Notes: a model not told the origin generated them from the sequence alone. A stretch of DNA of 64,000 bases from Luteibacter mycovicinus (GCF_000745235.1 NZ_JQNL01000001.1:620001-684000); one strand, 5' to 3'; numbered from the stretch's first letter, positions 43,992-54,645 are shown. Made by a program: numbers and translations.

Positions 43992-44396
43992 TCAGGCCTG
44001 CGGCGCGCGGTAGTCCTGATACGACTTCTCTTCGACCAGCGTCGAGCCCAGCTTCGTGTTGATCTCGCGCTTGATCGCCGCGCGCTCGTCGTTTTCGATG
44101 TACACCGAACGGGCGAGCTGGATGAATTCGTCGTCGAACGCCTGAGCACGCTCCTTCATGCGGATGTCGTCTTCGATCTTCCACAGGCGCTGGTTGACGG
44201 CCAGCAGGCGCGACGTCTCGTCGGCGATGTCGGTCCCGGAGGCCCTGTCGTTCTTCCACGTGGCCTCGAGCAGTTCGAGCTCGTTGCGCACATTGGCCAG
44301 CTTGGCCGCGTCCTTGATCTGCTGCAGTTTGATCTGGAGGATCGTGATCTTGTCGATCAGCTCACCGTAAGAAACGGGGGTCTGGATAAGGCTCAT
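43992..44396 (-). CDS. DUF6165 family protein
   Basis: 134-residue, mostly helical protein (PVSYGELIDKITILQIKLQQ at the N-terminus) with a good ribosome site (GGAGAT). The family is uncharacterised but frequently lies among LPS and surface-glycan genes, as here beside the heptosyltransferase and kdkA. It has no membrane segment. A coiled-coil role in glycan assembly is conjecture. Confidence 0.8.
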   Translation of the reverse strand: MSLIQTPVSYGELIDKITILQIKLQQIKDAAKLANVRNELELLEATWKNDRASGTDIADETSRLLAVNQRLWKIEDDIRMKERAQAFDDEFIQLARSVYIENDERAAIKREINTKLGSTLVEEKSYQDYRAPQA

Positions 44397-44413
44397 GGCA
44401 AATCTCCGGTCGG

Positions 44414-45337
44414 TCAGGCGCCGGAGGTTAGCAGTTTTGCATCCGCAGGGCCGCCCCCGAAGGCGGCGAGGCTGGCGGCGAGATGATCGAATACGGCCCG
44501 GACACGACGGCTCTTGCGCTGGTCCTCGTGCATGACGACCCAGATCGGGAGGCACACCTCAAGCTCGTCGGGCAGTAGGCGTACCAGGCCCATGCGGTGC
44601 GCCAACGGCACCTGACAGAAGCCGATGCCGAAGCCGGCGCGGATCGCCGCCATCGCGGCCAGATCGTTATCCGTGCGCAGCGCGAAATGCTCGCGCGAAT
44701 ACGGGACACCGGCCGGCCGCAATGCGCGGATGTACGGTTTTTCCTCGTCGTAACCGATCAGCGCGTGCGTGACGATATCGGCGACGCGTTCGGGCGCGCC
44801 AGCCACAGCGAGGTAGTCAGGGTGACCGTATAAGCCCAGCGGTATGTCGCAGACATGCCTGGCGACCATCGCGTCCTGCTCGGGCATCGCGCTGCGAACG
44901 GCGATATCGGCGTCCCGACGCAGCAGATTTTCGGTGCGATTGGTGGTCGACAGCTCGATGACGATGCCGGGATGCGCGCGCCGGAACGTTGCAAGCATCG
45001 GCGGCAGGATCTCGACGCCGACCACCTCACTGGCCGTGATGCGCACCACGCCGTGCAATGCCTCACGCGTGCCCGAGGCGACCCGGAGCACGGAGGCGGC
45101 CGCGGAAGCCATGGCCTGCGCATGAGGCTGCAACTCCAGCGCCGCGTCGGTCGGAATGAGTCCGTGGGATGCGCGGGAGAACAGCGGAACGCCAAGCGAC
45201 GCCTCCAGCTCCCGCACATGCCGGCCGAGGCTCGGCTGGGTCATGTCCAGCGACCGCGCGGCGCCGGACAGGCTGCCTTCGCGCAATACGGCGAGAAAGG
45301 AGCGGAAAAGATCCCAGGCGGGCTCGGTGTTGGCCAT
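44414..45337 (-). CDS. LysR-family transcriptional regulator
   Basis: 307 residues. The N-terminal winged helix-turn-helix is classic (GSLSGAARSLDMTQPSLGRH then VRELEASLGVPLFSR), followed by a periplasmic-binding-protein-like effector domain. It is divergent from an SDR gene 89 bases away and probably controls it and itself. The ATG at 45337 has no visible ribosome site, and a promoter-like TTGCGT/TATACG pair ends seven bases before it, so a leaderless transcript is possible. Confidence 0.92.
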   Translation of the reverse strand: MANTEPAWDLFRSFLAVLREGSLSGAARSLDMTQPSLGRHVRELEASLGVPLFSRASHGLIPTDAALELQPHAQAMASAAASVLRVASGTREALHGVVRITASEVVGVEILPPMLATFRRAHPGIVIELSTTNRTENLLRRDADIAVRSAMPEQDAMVARHVCDIPLGLYGHPDYLAVAGAPERVADIVTHALIGYDEEKPYIRALRPAGVPYSREHFALRTDNDLAAMAAIRAGFGIGFCQVPLAHRMGLVRLLPDELEVCLPIWVVMHEDQRKSRRVRAVFDHLAASLAAFGGGPADAKLLTSGA

Positions 45338-45372
45338 ACATAAACGTATAGCAGATGTTCACTGATACGCAA
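45336..45372 (-). promoter_or_regulatory. candidate LysR promoter/operator
   Basis: On the minus strand TTGCGT (45367-45372) and TATACG (45345-45350) are 16 bases apart. ATAC-ATAAAC-GTAT (45336-45349) is a short inverted repeat overlapping the -10 and the LysR start codon, as an autoregulatory site could be. Confidence 0.35.
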
Positions 45373-45426
45373 TTCCCGAACAGGGGCACACCCATCAGAC
45401 TTTGCCCATCCCAACGGAGTACGGAC

Positions 45427-46380
45427 ATGACCCAGCACCCGCGCACTGCCCTCGTCCTCGGCGCGACCGGCGGGGTCGGCGGCGAAACGGCCCGCGCCCT
45501 GATCGCCGCGCGCTGGAACGTCAACGCCCTGACCCGCCACACGGGAAAGACCGGAGATGGCGTCCGGTGGATCGAAGGCGACGCCATGGTCGCCGCCGAC
45601 GTGCTCCGCGCGGCCGACGGGGCGCAAGTCATCGTCCATGCCGTGAACCCGCCCGGCTACAAGGACTGGGAGCGCGTCGTTCTGCCGATGATCGACAACA
45701 CCATCGCGGCGGCGCATGCCGTCGGAGCACGCATCGTCCTGCCCGGCTCGGTCTACAACTACGGGCCCGACGTGTATCCCATGATCGCCGAGGACGCCGC
45801 GCAGCATCCGCCGTCACGCAAAGGCGAGATCCGCGTCGACGTTGAACGACACCTGCAACGCGCGGCCCGCGACGGCGTACGCAGCCTCGTGCTTCGTTGC
45901 GGTGACTTCTATGGGCCGGGTGGCGGCAACAACTGGCTGGCTCAGGGCATCGTGACGCCCGGCAAACCGCTGCGCGCGATCCGCTATCCCGGTCCGCCGG
46001 CGCTGCGGCATGCGTGGGCCTATCTGCCCGACGTCGCATCGACCCTCGTGGCGTTGCTGGATCGCGAGGACGAACTCGAGACCTTTGCACGCTTCCACTT
46101 CGGGGGACACACCCTCACCGGCGACGAACTGCACGCCGCTATCCGTCGTGCGTCAGGTAAGCCGTCGCTGCGGATGCGTCCGTTTGCCTGGTGGATGGTG
46201 AACCTCACCGCACCGTTTCACGAGACGATGCGCGAGGTGCGCAAGATGCGCTACCTGTGGAATGAGGAAGTGCTGATGGACGGTAAGCGCCTGCGCGCGT
46301 TCCTGCCGGAACACCGTGACACGCCGCCCGATGTGGCGATGAAGGTCACGCTCGACGCGCTCGGTGTTCTGACGCGCTGA
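45427..46380 (+). CDS. NAD(P)-dependent epimerase/reductase-like SDR
   Basis: 317-residue extended short-chain dehydrogenase. The Rossmann motif is VLGATGGVGGETARAL, and SVYNYG corresponds to the active-site Tyr region without the usual YxxxK spacing. ATG 45427 lies 7 bases after GGAG; the frame extends upstream to a spurious ATG at 45355. The substrate is unknown. It is divergent from a LysR regulator, its likely controller, and ends 14 bases from mntH. Confidence 0.85.
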   Translation: MTQHPRTALVLGATGGVGGETARALIAARWNVNALTRHTGKTGDGVRWIEGDAMVAADVLRAADGAQVIVHAVNPPGYKDWERVVLPMIDNTIAAAHAVGARIVLPGSVYNYGPDVYPMIAEDAAQHPPSRKGEIRVDVERHLQRAARDGVRSLVLRCGDFYGPGGGNNWLAQGIVTPGKPLRAIRYPGPPALRHAWAYLPDVASTLVALLDREDELETFARFHFGGHTLTGDELHAAIRRASGKPSLRMRPFAWWMVNLTAPFHETMREVRKMRYLWNEEVLMDGKRLRAFLPEHRDTPPDVAMKVTLDALGVLTR

Positions 46381-46394
46381 TTCGGACCGCCGAT

Positions 46395-47678
46395 TCAGAG
46401 CGAGACGGCGCCGAACGCGTCCATGAGCAGCAGTACGTTGAGCCCGAGCACCACCAGTGCGGCGAGCGCGGCGAGACCCACCACGAGCATCCCGTTGCGG
46501 AAGGCACCCATGACGTCGCGCCGACTGGTGAACCACACCAGTGCGATCATCGGGAACGGCAGCGCGATGCTCAGCGCGACCTGACTGAGCACGAGCGCGC
46601 GCGTCGCATCGACGCCGGCCAGCACCACCGCGAAGCTGGGCAACATCGTGATCGCCCGTCGCAGCCAGATCGGGATGCGAAAATCGACGAAGCCCTGCAT
46701 GATCATCTGCCCCGCCATGGTGCCGACGACGGAGCTGGAGAATCCGGAAGCGACCAGCGAGACCAGGAAGATCGTCGCGGCAGCGCCGCCAAGCAGCGGT
46801 ACCAGTGTCTGATAAGCGGTTTCGATCTTCGCCACATCCGGATGGCTGCCGTGGAACGCGCCGGCCGCCATCACCACCATGGCGAGGTTGATCAGGCCCG
46901 CGACGGCCAGCGCCAGGATCACCTCGAGGTTGGACAGGCGGATGATCCGCCGGCGCTCGCTGTCGTTCTTCGGCTGCGCCCGACGCTCGGTCAGCCCCGA
47001 GTGGAGAAACAGCGCATGCGGCATCACCGTGGCGCCGATGATGCCCACGGCGATGGCGATGGCGGCGCTGTCCGGAATGCTCGGCACGAAAATCTGCTGG
47101 CCCAGCGACTTCCAGCCCACCGGCGCGATGAACAGCTCCACGAGATACGACAGTCCGACCACGCCGACCAGCGCACCGATGGTCAGTTCGAGCCGCCGGT
47201 AGCCTTTGCCTTCCAGCATCAGCAGCGCGTACGTGACGATGCCGGTGATTCCCATGCCCACCAGCAGCGGCATGTGAAACAACAGGCTCAGGCCGATCGC
47301 CCCGCCGAGGAATTCGGCGAGATCGGTAGCCATCGCCGCCAGTTCGCTCACCACCCACATCAGATAGACCAGCGGTCTCGGCAGGCGATCCCGACAAAGC
47401 TCCGCGAGATTGCGGCCCGTGACGATTCCCAGCCGGGCGGAGAGGCTCTGGAACAACATCGCGACCAGATTGGCCAGAAGCACCACCCAGAGCAACGCAT
47501 AGCCGTAGCGAGCGCCCGCCTGGATATTCGTGGCGAAGTTGCCCGGATCGATATACGCGACCGAGACCACCATTGCCGGCCCCGCGAATGGCAGCAGCGC
47601 GGACAGGCCACGGCGGCGTCCGGAAAGGACGTCGACCATCGCCGGGTCGGGATTCTGCTGTCTTACCTGATCAAGCAT
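46395..47678 (-). CDS. mntH: Nramp-type Mn2+/H+ symporter
   Basis: 427-residue inner-membrane divalent-metal importer with about 11 helices. The metal-binding motifs are present: helix 1 DPGNFATNIQ and helix 6 TVMPHALFLHSGL. No MntR box could be assigned by eye upstream. It stands between the SDR gene and the yihY terminator. Confidence 0.95.
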   Translation of the reverse strand: MLDQVRQQNPDPAMVDVLSGRRRGLSALLPFAGPAMVVSVAYIDPGNFATNIQAGARYGYALLWVVLLANLVAMLFQSLSARLGIVTGRNLAELCRDRLPRPLVYLMWVVSELAAMATDLAEFLGGAIGLSLLFHMPLLVGMGITGIVTYALLMLEGKGYRRLELTIGALVGVVGLSYLVELFIAPVGWKSLGQQIFVPSIPDSAAIAIAVGIIGATVMPHALFLHSGLTERRAQPKNDSERRRIIRLSNLEVILALAVAGLINLAMVVMAAGAFHGSHPDVAKIETAYQTLVPLLGGAAATIFLVSLVASGFSSSVVGTMAGQMIMQGFVDFRIPIWLRRAITMLPSFAVVLAGVDATRALVLSQVALSIALPFPMIALVWFTSRRDVMGAFRNGMLVVGLAALAALVVLGLNVLLLMDAFGAVSL

Positions 47679-47703
47679 GCGATGAATCCGCGGGACTTAC
47701 GAC

Positions 47704-47736
47704 AAAAAGAGAGCGCCGCGCGGTGAACGCGCGGCG
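47704..47736 (-). terminator. probable terminator after the YihY gene
   Basis: CGCCGCGCG (47714-47722), loop GTGAA, CGCGCGGCG (47728-47736). The minus-strand continuation is CTCTCTTTTTGTC, so the U run begins a few bases from the stem. Located between the YihY stop and mntH. Confidence 0.6.
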
Positions 47737-47760
47737 AGGCTGCGTGGGATGCATGCCCCG

Positions 47761-48777
47761 TTATACGCCGCGGCCGCGCGCCTTGCGACGCGAGCCCGGT
47801 GCGAAGACGAGTCCGGCGATCACACCGGCCGCGATGAGCGAGCCCGCGACGGCGGGCGACGAGACCTTCAGCGTCCGGACCTGGCGCACCGGCCGCTTCA
47901 GCCCGTGCTGCACCTCGGCCGGCGCCGCCTCGATCTCGACCGCGTGCGTGCTGGGCCGGATCGGCTTGCCGCGGGCATCGGCAACGCCACGGGTCAGCTC
48001 CGCGCCGAGCAGGACGATGATCGATGAGTAATAGGTCCACGTGAGCAACACCACGAAGGCACCGGCCGGTCCGTACGCGCCGCCGACATCCGAATACTGG
48101 ATATAGAGGCCGATAGCGTACTTGCCAACCATGAACAGCACCGTGGTGAGCACCGCGCCGATCAGCGCCTCGCTCCAGTCGATCACCGCGTCGGGGAGCA
48201 CCTTGTACATGGCGCCGAAGGCCACCACGAAAACCACCACGGAGATACCGAATTCCACCGCCTTCCAGGCGGTGGAGTCACCGCGGATCATGGTCTGGAT
48301 GATCGCGCTGACGATAAACGAGACGATCATCATGAAGGCCATGCCGCCGAGCAGCGCGAAGGCGCGGCCGCGCGCGCGCAGCCAGGCGCCCACGGCCTCG
48401 CCCGGCCGGGCCTTCACCCGCCACACCCGATCGAGGGTGCCCTGCAACTGGGCGAACACCGCCGAGGCGGCGAACAGTGTCACGCCGATGCCGATAACGC
48501 CCGCGATGTCGCCGATCCGCGGATGCGCCCTGGCGCTGTTGATCACCGAATCGATCGCGCCAGCCGCGCGGCTGCCGACGACCGCCGACAGGGCCTCGGT
48601 CAGCTGGTCACGCCATTCGGGGTGAAGCAGCGAAATGACCCAGACCAGCAGGAGCAGGAGCGGCGCGAACGACAGCGCCGCGTAGAACGCCAGCGCCGCG
48701 GCGCGCGTCATCAGCTCATCGTCGCTGAAACCGTCCACCGCCGAGACGATGGTTCGTTTGAGAGCGCCGCCGGTCAT
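47761..48777 (-). CDS. YihY/BrkB family membrane protein
   Basis: 338 residues with about six helices (AAALAFYAALSFAPLLLLLV at the N-terminus, GPAGAFVVLLTWTYYSSIIVL late). This is the UPF0761/virulence-factor BrkB family; it is not the RNase once proposed and its function is unknown. The C-terminal ~60 residues add a cytoplasmic Lys/Arg-rich end. AGGAG precedes ATG 48777. Confidence 0.9.
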   Translation of the reverse strand: MTGGALKRTIVSAVDGFSDDELMTRAAALAFYAALSFAPLLLLLVWVISLLHPEWRDQLTEALSAVVGSRAAGAIDSVINSARAHPRIGDIAGVIGIGVTLFAASAVFAQLQGTLDRVWRVKARPGEAVGAWLRARGRAFALLGGMAFMMIVSFIVSAIIQTMIRGDSTAWKAVEFGISVVVFVVAFGAMYKVLPDAVIDWSEALIGAVLTTVLFMVGKYAIGLYIQYSDVGGAYGPAGAFVVLLTWTYYSSIIVLLGAELTRGVADARGKPIRPSTHAVEIEAAPAEVQHGLKRPVRQVRTLKVSSPAVAGSLIAAGVIAGLVFAPGSRRKARGRGV

Positions 48778-48879
48778 GCCCTTCTCCTGATCGTTCTACG
48801 CGTTTCCACCAGAGGCATACCTTCAGGGAGGGCGAGCGCACGTGATGTGAACGTGGAAGCAAGGCCCTAGAATCGGTGC

Positions 48880-49533
48880 ATGCCTCTGACCCTGCTGATC
48901 GCCGACGACCACCCGATGTTCCGCGGCGCCCTGCTGCACGCGCTGGCCGAACCCCTCCGCGGCGGCCGTGCGCTGGAAGCCGCCAGCCACAGCGCCATGG
49001 AGACCGTGCTCGCCTCCGGGGAATCCGTCGACCTGGTCCTGCTCGACCTGACCATGCCGGGCGCCATGGGGTTCTCCTCCCTGCTCTGGTTGCGCGGCGA
49101 GCACCCCGACGTGCCCGTGCTGGTGGTTTCCTCGAACGACCACCCGCGCAACGTGCGCCGGGCCCAGCAGTTCGGCGCGGCGGGATTCGTCTCCAAGTCC
49201 GCACCCGCCGAGGTATTGCGCGAGGCGGTGACCGAGGTCATGCAGGGCGGCACGGCTTTCGTGGGTGCGCGCGCCGAGCGCAGCGACGACGACGCGCAAC
49301 TGGCCGCGCGGCTGGCGCGGCTCACGCCCGCGCAGTTCCGCGTGCTCATGCTGATGGCCGAAGGTCTGCTCAACAAGCAGATCGCCGCAGAGCTCGGCCT
49401 CGCCGAGAACACCGTGAAGATTCACGTCACGGCCGTGCTGTCCAAGCTCGAATGCCGCTCGCGCACGCAGGCCGCTGTGCTGGTGAAGTCGCTCGACATC
49501 GACGAGGGTGTCGATGGCTCGCATCCCGGCTGA
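48880..49533 (+). CDS. NarL/LuxR-type response regulator
   Basis: 217 residues. The receiver domain is complete: LLIADDHPMFRGALL (acidic pair), phospho-acceptor Asp56 in VLLDLTMPG and Lys in GFVSKSAPA. The LuxR helix-turn-helix is LTPAQFRVLMLMAEGLLNKQ followed by IAAELGLAENTVKIHV. It meets the hybrid kinase gene tail-to-tail (9-base gap), so the two form a likely two-component pair. The ATG has no ribosome site and a TAGAAT lies seven bases before it. Confidence 0.93.
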   Translation: MPLTLLIADDHPMFRGALLHALAEPLRGGRALEAASHSAMETVLASGESVDLVLLDLTMPGAMGFSSLLWLRGEHPDVPVLVVSSNDHPRNVRRAQQFGAAGFVSKSAPAEVLREAVTEVMQGGTAFVGARAERSDDDAQLAARLARLTPAQFRVLMLMAEGLLNKQIAAELGLAENTVKIHVTAVLSKLECRSRTQAAVLVKSLDIDEGVDGSHPG

Positions 49534-49542
49534 CGCGACCCG

Positions 49543-52191
49543 CTAGCCGGCGAGCATCAGCAGCCGGCTCATCACCGCACGCAGACGTGCGGGCGCCAGC
49601 GGCTTGGTCAGGTAGCGCAGCCCGGCCGCCGCGGCGCGCTCGACATCCGATGCCGAGGGCGCCTCCGCGATGAGCACGACCGGCGGCAGGCTGCCCCATC
49701 GCGAACCGAGCGCTACGCGAAGCTCTTCGGTAGCCATGCCGTCGATCGGATCCTCGAGCAACACGATCGACGGTGCCTCGTCGGTCTCGGCATGACGCAT
49801 GGCTGCGCTGGCCCCGGGGACGGCCACGACATCGCAGCCCCACGAAGACAACAGCCGGGCCGTCGCCTGTCGCGTGATGGCGTCGGCATCGACGAGCATC
49901 ACACGCGCCCCCGTAAAGGGCGACTCGTCTTCGGCACTCGCACCCGGCGCGACCGCATCGGCATCGCCGCGATACACCGGAACGGCGATGGAGAACACGC
50001 TGCCGCGCCCCAGCCGGGAGCGCACGCCGACACGCGCTCCAAGCAGCCGACCGATGCGATCGACAATGGAGAGACCGAGCCCCGAACTGCGACGATCGCG
50101 ATCCATCCCGTTATCGAGGCGAAGAAACTCGTCGAAGATCGCGCGTGTTTTCGCCTCCGGAATACCGAGCCCCGTATCCCAGACCTCGATGCGCACCGCA
50201 TCGTCCTGCCGCCGCGCACCAATCAGCACGCCACCGCGCGGTGTGTAGTGGATCGCGTTGGAGAGGAAGTTCTGTAGCACGCGGCGAAGCAGCAAGGCAT
50301 CGGCACGCACGACGAAAGCACTGTCGACCCAACGCAGGCGCAGGCCCCGCGAATCGGCCAGCACGGCAAACTGGCGGGCCAGATCGGCAAGCATCGGGCC
50401 CAGGGCCACCGCCGTGAAACGGGGCTCGACCGCACCGCCCTCCAGACGGGACACGTCCAGCAAGCTGGCAAGCAGTTCGTCCTGCGTGTCGAGGGCGCTG
50501 CGCACACGCTCTGCCAGTTCGCGCTCGTTCGCGTCGAGCCGGCCCTCCGCCAGCGTACCGATGAAAAGACGCGCGGCATTCAACGGCTGGAGAAGGTCAT
50601 GCACGGCGGCGGCGATGAAACGCGTCTTGGATCGGTTGGCGCGCTCGGCCTCCGCCTTGGCCTCGTGGAGATCGCGCGTGCGCTCGTCGACGCGTTGCTC
50701 GAGGCTCGTCGCCAGCGAGCGCAACTCGCGCGCCGCCGCCTTGTACGCGGTGATGTCGGCATAACTGGTAACGAAGCCACCATCCGGCAGCGGGTTGCCA
50801 CGAATCTCGAACGTCGTGCCGTCCGGACGCTCGCGCTCATACATGTGCGGGCTACCCGCACGCAGATAGGCGAGACGACGCTGAATCGCTTCCTCGGGAT
50901 CGCCCGGGCCCAGAAGGCCGCGGCGTGCGTTGAAGCGGAACATGTCCTCGATGGGCCGCCCCGCCCGCATGTAGTCGTCGGGAAAACCGAAAATCTGCTG
51001 GTAACGCGAATTCCACGCCACCAGACGCAGCGAGGCATCGACGACGCTTACGCCTTGCGGCAGGTGCTCCAGGTTGCCGTGCACCCCCTGGGTCGCCTCA
51101 TGCGCGGCGGCTACGATGCTGTCCTGCGCCGACCGCAGCGCGGCGGCATGATGCGCGACCATGCGCTCCAGCTCCTCGCGGCTGCGCAGACGCAGACGTG
51201 CAAGGCGGATCCGCTGTTGCAGGAACAGACCGAAGAGGATCACAGGCAGCCAGCCTGCCAGTACGATCAGCGCCGCGTTGCGTGCCGCCACGGTCGCCGG
51301 GCGCGCATCGGCCAGCAGGTGCAGTGTCCAGGCCTGCTGCGGTAATGGCAGGCTGCGCCAGATGACCTCATGAGGCAGCGCGGGCGACCTCACCCTTACC
51401 TGATCCGCACCGTCCCCGGCGGTTCCCACCCGGGTGCGTACGATCAGGGGAAGCGTGCGACCGCCGTACTGGCGCGTGCGATCGATGGACAAGGCGTCCC
51501 GTGGATCGAGCGCGTGCAAGGTGCGGTACATCCATTCAGGGCCACGGTTGGCCAGGAAGACCACGCCGTGCCGGTCGGCCAGCAACACGATGTCCTCTCC
51601 GCGCGCCCAGTCGTGGCGCACATCGTCCAGCGTGATCTTGACCACGACCACACCGATATGACGGCCCTTATCGTCGTCGACGGTGCGGGTGATGAAGTAG
51701 CCCGGCACGTTGGTGGATACGCCCAGCGCGTAGAACGTGGAGTGGCCATCACGCATCGCGTCCTGAAAGTACGGCCGGAAACGGTAATCCAGACCGACGT
51801 TACTTTCCGGCGTGTTCCAGTTGTTGGCGGCCACGGCGTGGCCGTCACGGTCCAGCAGGGTCAGCGTCGAGGCATGCACCGCGCCGTTGGCCTGTTCCAG
51901 TTTGCGGTTGAGCGCTGGCGTATCGATGGATGCGGTCGGACCGGACAACGCCGCCCTGAGCTCGGGATCCAGCGCCAGCACGTCAGGCAGCACGGTAAAG
52001 CGATCGATCAGGCGCTGCACCGCCAGCGCATGCAGAGTGAGCCGGTCCGCCGACTGCGCGGCGATGCCGCCGAGCGCCCGCCGCCAGGCCCACCAGCCGC
52101 CCAGCGCCACGCTCCCGGCCATGGCCAGCAACAGGATCAGCAGGGTAACGAAGCGGGCAAGACGCGATCGGGGCATGCGACATGCTCGCAC
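49543..52191 (-). CDS. hybrid sensor histidine kinase with degenerate receiver
   Basis: 882 residues (877 if the second ATG at 52176 is used). A membrane helix near 15-35, a ~260-residue periplasmic Cache-like sensor ([20 protein letters not shown]) and a second helix near 305-325 come first. A PAS domain (~365-480), HisKA with His531 ([11 protein letters not shown]) and the ATPase domain ([30 protein letters not shown]) follow. In the C-terminal receiver (~762-880), the residues equal to CheY Asp13, Asp57 and Thr87 are Ala769, Glu813 and Ala842; Asp768 and Lys863 remain. It cannot be phosphorylated normally. The kinase core is of the NahK group. Confidence 0.93.
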   Translation of the reverse strand: MRACRMPRSRLARFVTLLILLLAMAGSVALGGWWAWRRALGGIAAQSADRLTLHALAVQRLIDRFTVLPDVLALDPELRAALSGPTASIDTPALNRKLEQANGAVHASTLTLLDRDGHAVAANNWNTPESNVGLDYRFRPYFQDAMRDGHSTFYALGVSTNVPGYFITRTVDDDKGRHIGVVVVKITLDDVRHDWARGEDIVLLADRHGVVFLANRGPEWMYRTLHALDPRDALSIDRTRQYGGRTLPLIVRTRVGTAGDGADQVRVRSPALPHEVIWRSLPLPQQAWTLHLLADARPATVAARNAALIVLAGWLPVILFGLFLQQRIRLARLRLRSREELERMVAHHAAALRSAQDSIVAAAHEATQGVHGNLEHLPQGVSVVDASLRLVAWNSRYQQIFGFPDDYMRAGRPIEDMFRFNARRGLLGPGDPEEAIQRRLAYLRAGSPHMYERERPDGTTFEIRGNPLPDGGFVTSYADITAYKAAARELRSLATSLEQRVDERTRDLHEAKAEAERANRSKTRFIAAAVHDLLQPLNAARLFIGTLAEGRLDANERELAERVRSALDTQDELLASLLDVSRLEGGAVEPRFTAVALGPMLADLARQFAVLADSRGLRLRWVDSAFVVRADALLLRRVLQNFLSNAIHYTPRGGVLIGARRQDDAVRIEVWDTGLGIPEAKTRAIFDEFLRLDNGMDRDRRSSGLGLSIVDRIGRLLGARVGVRSRLGRGSVFSIAVPVYRGDADAVAPGASAEDESPFTGARVMLVDADAITRQATARLLSSWGCDVVAVPGASAAMRHAETDEAPSIVLLEDPIDGMATEELRVALGSRWGSLPPVVLIAEAPSASDVERAAAAGLRYLTKPLAPARLRAVMSRLLMLAG

Positions 52192-52291
52192 AGGCGCGGG
52201 ACCTCTAGCCGGAATGTGCTATGGGTCGTTCCGGCCGCAGGGAGTACAAAACGGCACCCGCCCTCAAAAGGGCAGCTGCCGTTGTCGTGCC

Positions 52292-53620
52292 ATGTCCCTG
52301 CGCTCCGCCTCGCCCGTCGTACCTGTCCCCTTCTATCGCCAGACCTACGTCCAGGTGCTGCTGGCCATCGCACTCGGCGCCCTGCTCGGCCACTTCTGGC
52401 CGACGTTCGGCCAGTCGCTGAAGCCTCTGGGCGATGCCTTCATCAAGCTGGTGAAGATGATCATCGCGCCCGTGATCTTCCTCACCGTGGTCACCGGCAT
52501 CGCCGGCATGCCGCACCTCAACGCCGTCGGCCGCGTCGTGCTGAAGGCGATGATCTACTTTCTGGTCTTCTCGACCCTCGCGCTGATCGTCGGCCTGATC
52601 GTGGCCAACGTGGTGCAGCCGGGTGCGGGTCTGAACATCGATCCCGCGACCCTGTCGACGAAGGAAATCGCGACCTATGCGTCCAAGGCGCACGATATCT
52701 CGCTGACCGGCTTCCTGCTCGACATCATTCCGGACACGGTGGTCGGCGCGTTCACCTCGGGCAATATCCTGCAGGTGCTGCTGTTCGCGGTGCTGTTCGG
52801 CATCTCGCTGACGATGGCCGGCGAGCGCGCGAAGCCGGTCGTCTCCTTCTTCGAGTCGCTGACCGCGCCGGTGTTCACGCTGGTGCATCTGCTGATGAAG
52901 GCCGCACCCATCGGTGCCTTCGGCGCCATCGCGTTCACCATCGGGCGCTATGGCATCGAGTCGCTGTCGAACCTGTTGTTTCTGGTCGCCACGTTCTACG
53001 GCACGGCGATCCTGTTCATCGTGGTGGTGCTGGGCACGGTCGCCAGGCTGGCCGGATTCTCGATTTTCAGGCTGCTGCGCTATCTCAAGGCGGAGCTGTT
53101 GCTGGTACTCGGCACCTCGTCGTCGGAGGCCGCACTTCCGTCGCTGATGGAGAAGATGGAGCGTGCCGGTTGCGACAAGTCCGTCGTCGGCCTGGTCGTG
53201 CCCACCGGTTACTCGTTCAATCTGGATGGCACCAACATCTACATGACCCTGGCCGCGTTGTTCATCGCGCAGGCGACAAACACACCGCTGACGCTCGGTG
53301 AACAGGTCGCCCTGTTGCTAGTGGCGATGGTCAGCTCGAAGGGCGCGGCGGGCGTCACCGGTGCGGGATTCGTCACGCTCGCGGCGACCCTGTCCGTGGT
53401 GCCCTCGCTGCCGGTTGCGGGCATGGCGCTGATCCTCGGCGTCGATCGGTTCATGAGCGAGTGCCGCTCGCTCACCAATTTCATCGGCAACGCCGTGGCT
53501 ACCGTGGTCGTCGCACGCTGGGAAGGCGCGCTGGATCGCAAGGCTCTGGACGCTGCCCTGTCGTCTCGCGCGGAGAACCGCGCGCCCACGCTCGTCGCTT
53601 CACAGGGGAAACAGTCATGA
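52292..53620 (+). CDS. dctA: C4-dicarboxylate/H+ symporter
   Basis: 442-residue dicarboxylate/amino acid:cation symporter. The start [20 protein letters not shown] was chosen because the long upstream frame is antisense to the kinase. Signature stretches: [20 protein letters not shown] (serine-rich hairpin), [19 protein letters not shown] and GLGSKGAAGV-like [16 protein letters not shown], with [20 protein letters not shown] near the C-terminus. This imports succinate, fumarate, malate or similar acids. Its stop overlaps the next start (ATGA). Confidence 0.93.
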   Translation: MSLRSASPVVPVPFYRQTYVQVLLAIALGALLGHFWPTFGQSLKPLGDAFIKLVKMIIAPVIFLTVVTGIAGMPHLNAVGRVVLKAMIYFLVFSTLALIVGLIVANVVQPGAGLNIDPATLSTKEIATYASKAHDISLTGFLLDIIPDTVVGAFTSGNILQVLLFAVLFGISLTMAGERAKPVVSFFESLTAPVFTLVHLLMKAAPIGAFGAIAFTIGRYGIESLSNLLFLVATFYGTAILFIVVVLGTVARLAGFSIFRLLRYLKAELLLVLGTSSSEAALPSLMEKMERAGCDKSVVGLVVPTGYSFNLDGTNIYMTLAALFIAQATNTPLTLGEQVALLLVAMVSSKGAAGVTGAGFVTLAATLSVVPSLPVAGMALILGVDRFMSECRSLTNFIGNAVATVVVARWEGALDRKALDAALSSRAENRAPTLVASQGKQS

Positions 53621-54645
53621 GCTTGCTTCGCGTCGCGCTACTCGCCGCGGCCATCGGTCTCGCGTGCACCGGCCAGGTGGCCGCGCAGGCCGCGCCGGAT
53701 GCCGGTAAACCTACCTCCATCGATCTGTGGCCCGGCAGTCCGCCGGGCGGCGGCAGCGGTCCGAAGGGGCCGGAGCGTATCGGCCAGAGCGGTACCGGTG
53801 TCGGCGCGGTCTCCAACGTCAGCCGCCCGCGTATCGAGGTATATCGCCCCGCCCGCCCGAATGGCGCGGCGGTGATCCTCATCGGCGGCGGCGGCTATTT
53901 CCGTATCGGGATCGGGCATGAGGTGATCCCGACGGCGAAATGGCTGGCGGCGCTGGGCGTCACACCGGTGGTGCTTTATTACCGCCTGCCCGCCGATCAC
54001 TGGCCGGCCGTCGCGCCATTCCAGGATGCGCAGCGCGCGATCCGCGTTTTGCGTGCGCATGCCAGCGAGCTCGGCATCGATCCGAAGCGCGTGGGTGTGG
54101 TCGGGTTCTCGGCGGGTGGCAATCTTGCCGGTATCGCCGAGACGCGCTTTGCCGATGCGTTCTATCCCGCCGTCGACGCGGCGGACCAACAGTCGGCACG
54201 ACCGGATTTCGCCGGGCTGATCTACCCGGTGATCTCGTTGCAGAAGCCCTTCGATACCACACGGTCCAGCCGCGAACTGTCCACGCAGTCCGATGCGGTG
54301 CAGGCCTATTCGGTCGAGCTCCACGTGACGCACGACACGCCGCCGACCTTTCTCGCGCAGGCCGCCGACGACCCGATCGCCAACATCGGTAACAGCCTGG
54401 TGATGTTCGACGCCCTGCACAAGAACGATGTCGACACCGAAATGCATGTGTTCGACAAGGGTGGTCATGGGTGGGGTCTCGGCGATCCCGGCTCGGCGCC
54501 GGCGCAATGGCCTCGCTTGTTCGCCGCCTGGGCACGTCGTGCAGGCTTCTTCAACGCCGTCGACACCGGCCCGTTCGCCGTGCCCGCCACATCGCCGTCG
54601 AATGCCGCGCCCGCGGCCAGCGATGCGATTCCGGACGACAACTGA
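53617..54645 (+). CDS. secreted alpha/beta hydrolase (esterase-like)
   Basis: 342 residues. A signal peptide ([20 protein letters not shown]) ends near residue 25. The esterase fold has GGGGYFRIG (oxyanion region), the nucleophile Ser165 in [11 protein letters not shown], Asp in QAADDPI and His in KGGHGWGLG. It is close to BD-FAE/acetylxylan-esterase-type enzymes. Translation is coupled to dctA by a 4-base overlap, and a porin follows after 26 bases. A periplasmic or outer esterase that frees an acid for uptake is an inference from this context. Confidence 0.88.
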   Translation: MSLLRVALLAAAIGLACTGQVAAQAAPDAGKPTSIDLWPGSPPGGGSGPKGPERIGQSGTGVGAVSNVSRPRIEVYRPARPNGAAVILIGGGGYFRIGIGHEVIPTAKWLAALGVTPVVLYYRLPADHWPAVAPFQDAQRAIRVLRAHASELGIDPKRVGVVGFSAGGNLAGIAETRFADAFYPAVDAADQQSARPDFAGLIYPVISLQKPFDTTRSSRELSTQSDAVQAYSVELHVTHDTPPTFLAQAADDPIANIGNSLVMFDALHKNDVDTEMHVFDKGGHGWGLGDPGSAPAQWPRLFAAWARRAGFFNAVDTGPFAVPATSPSNAAPAASDAIPDDN

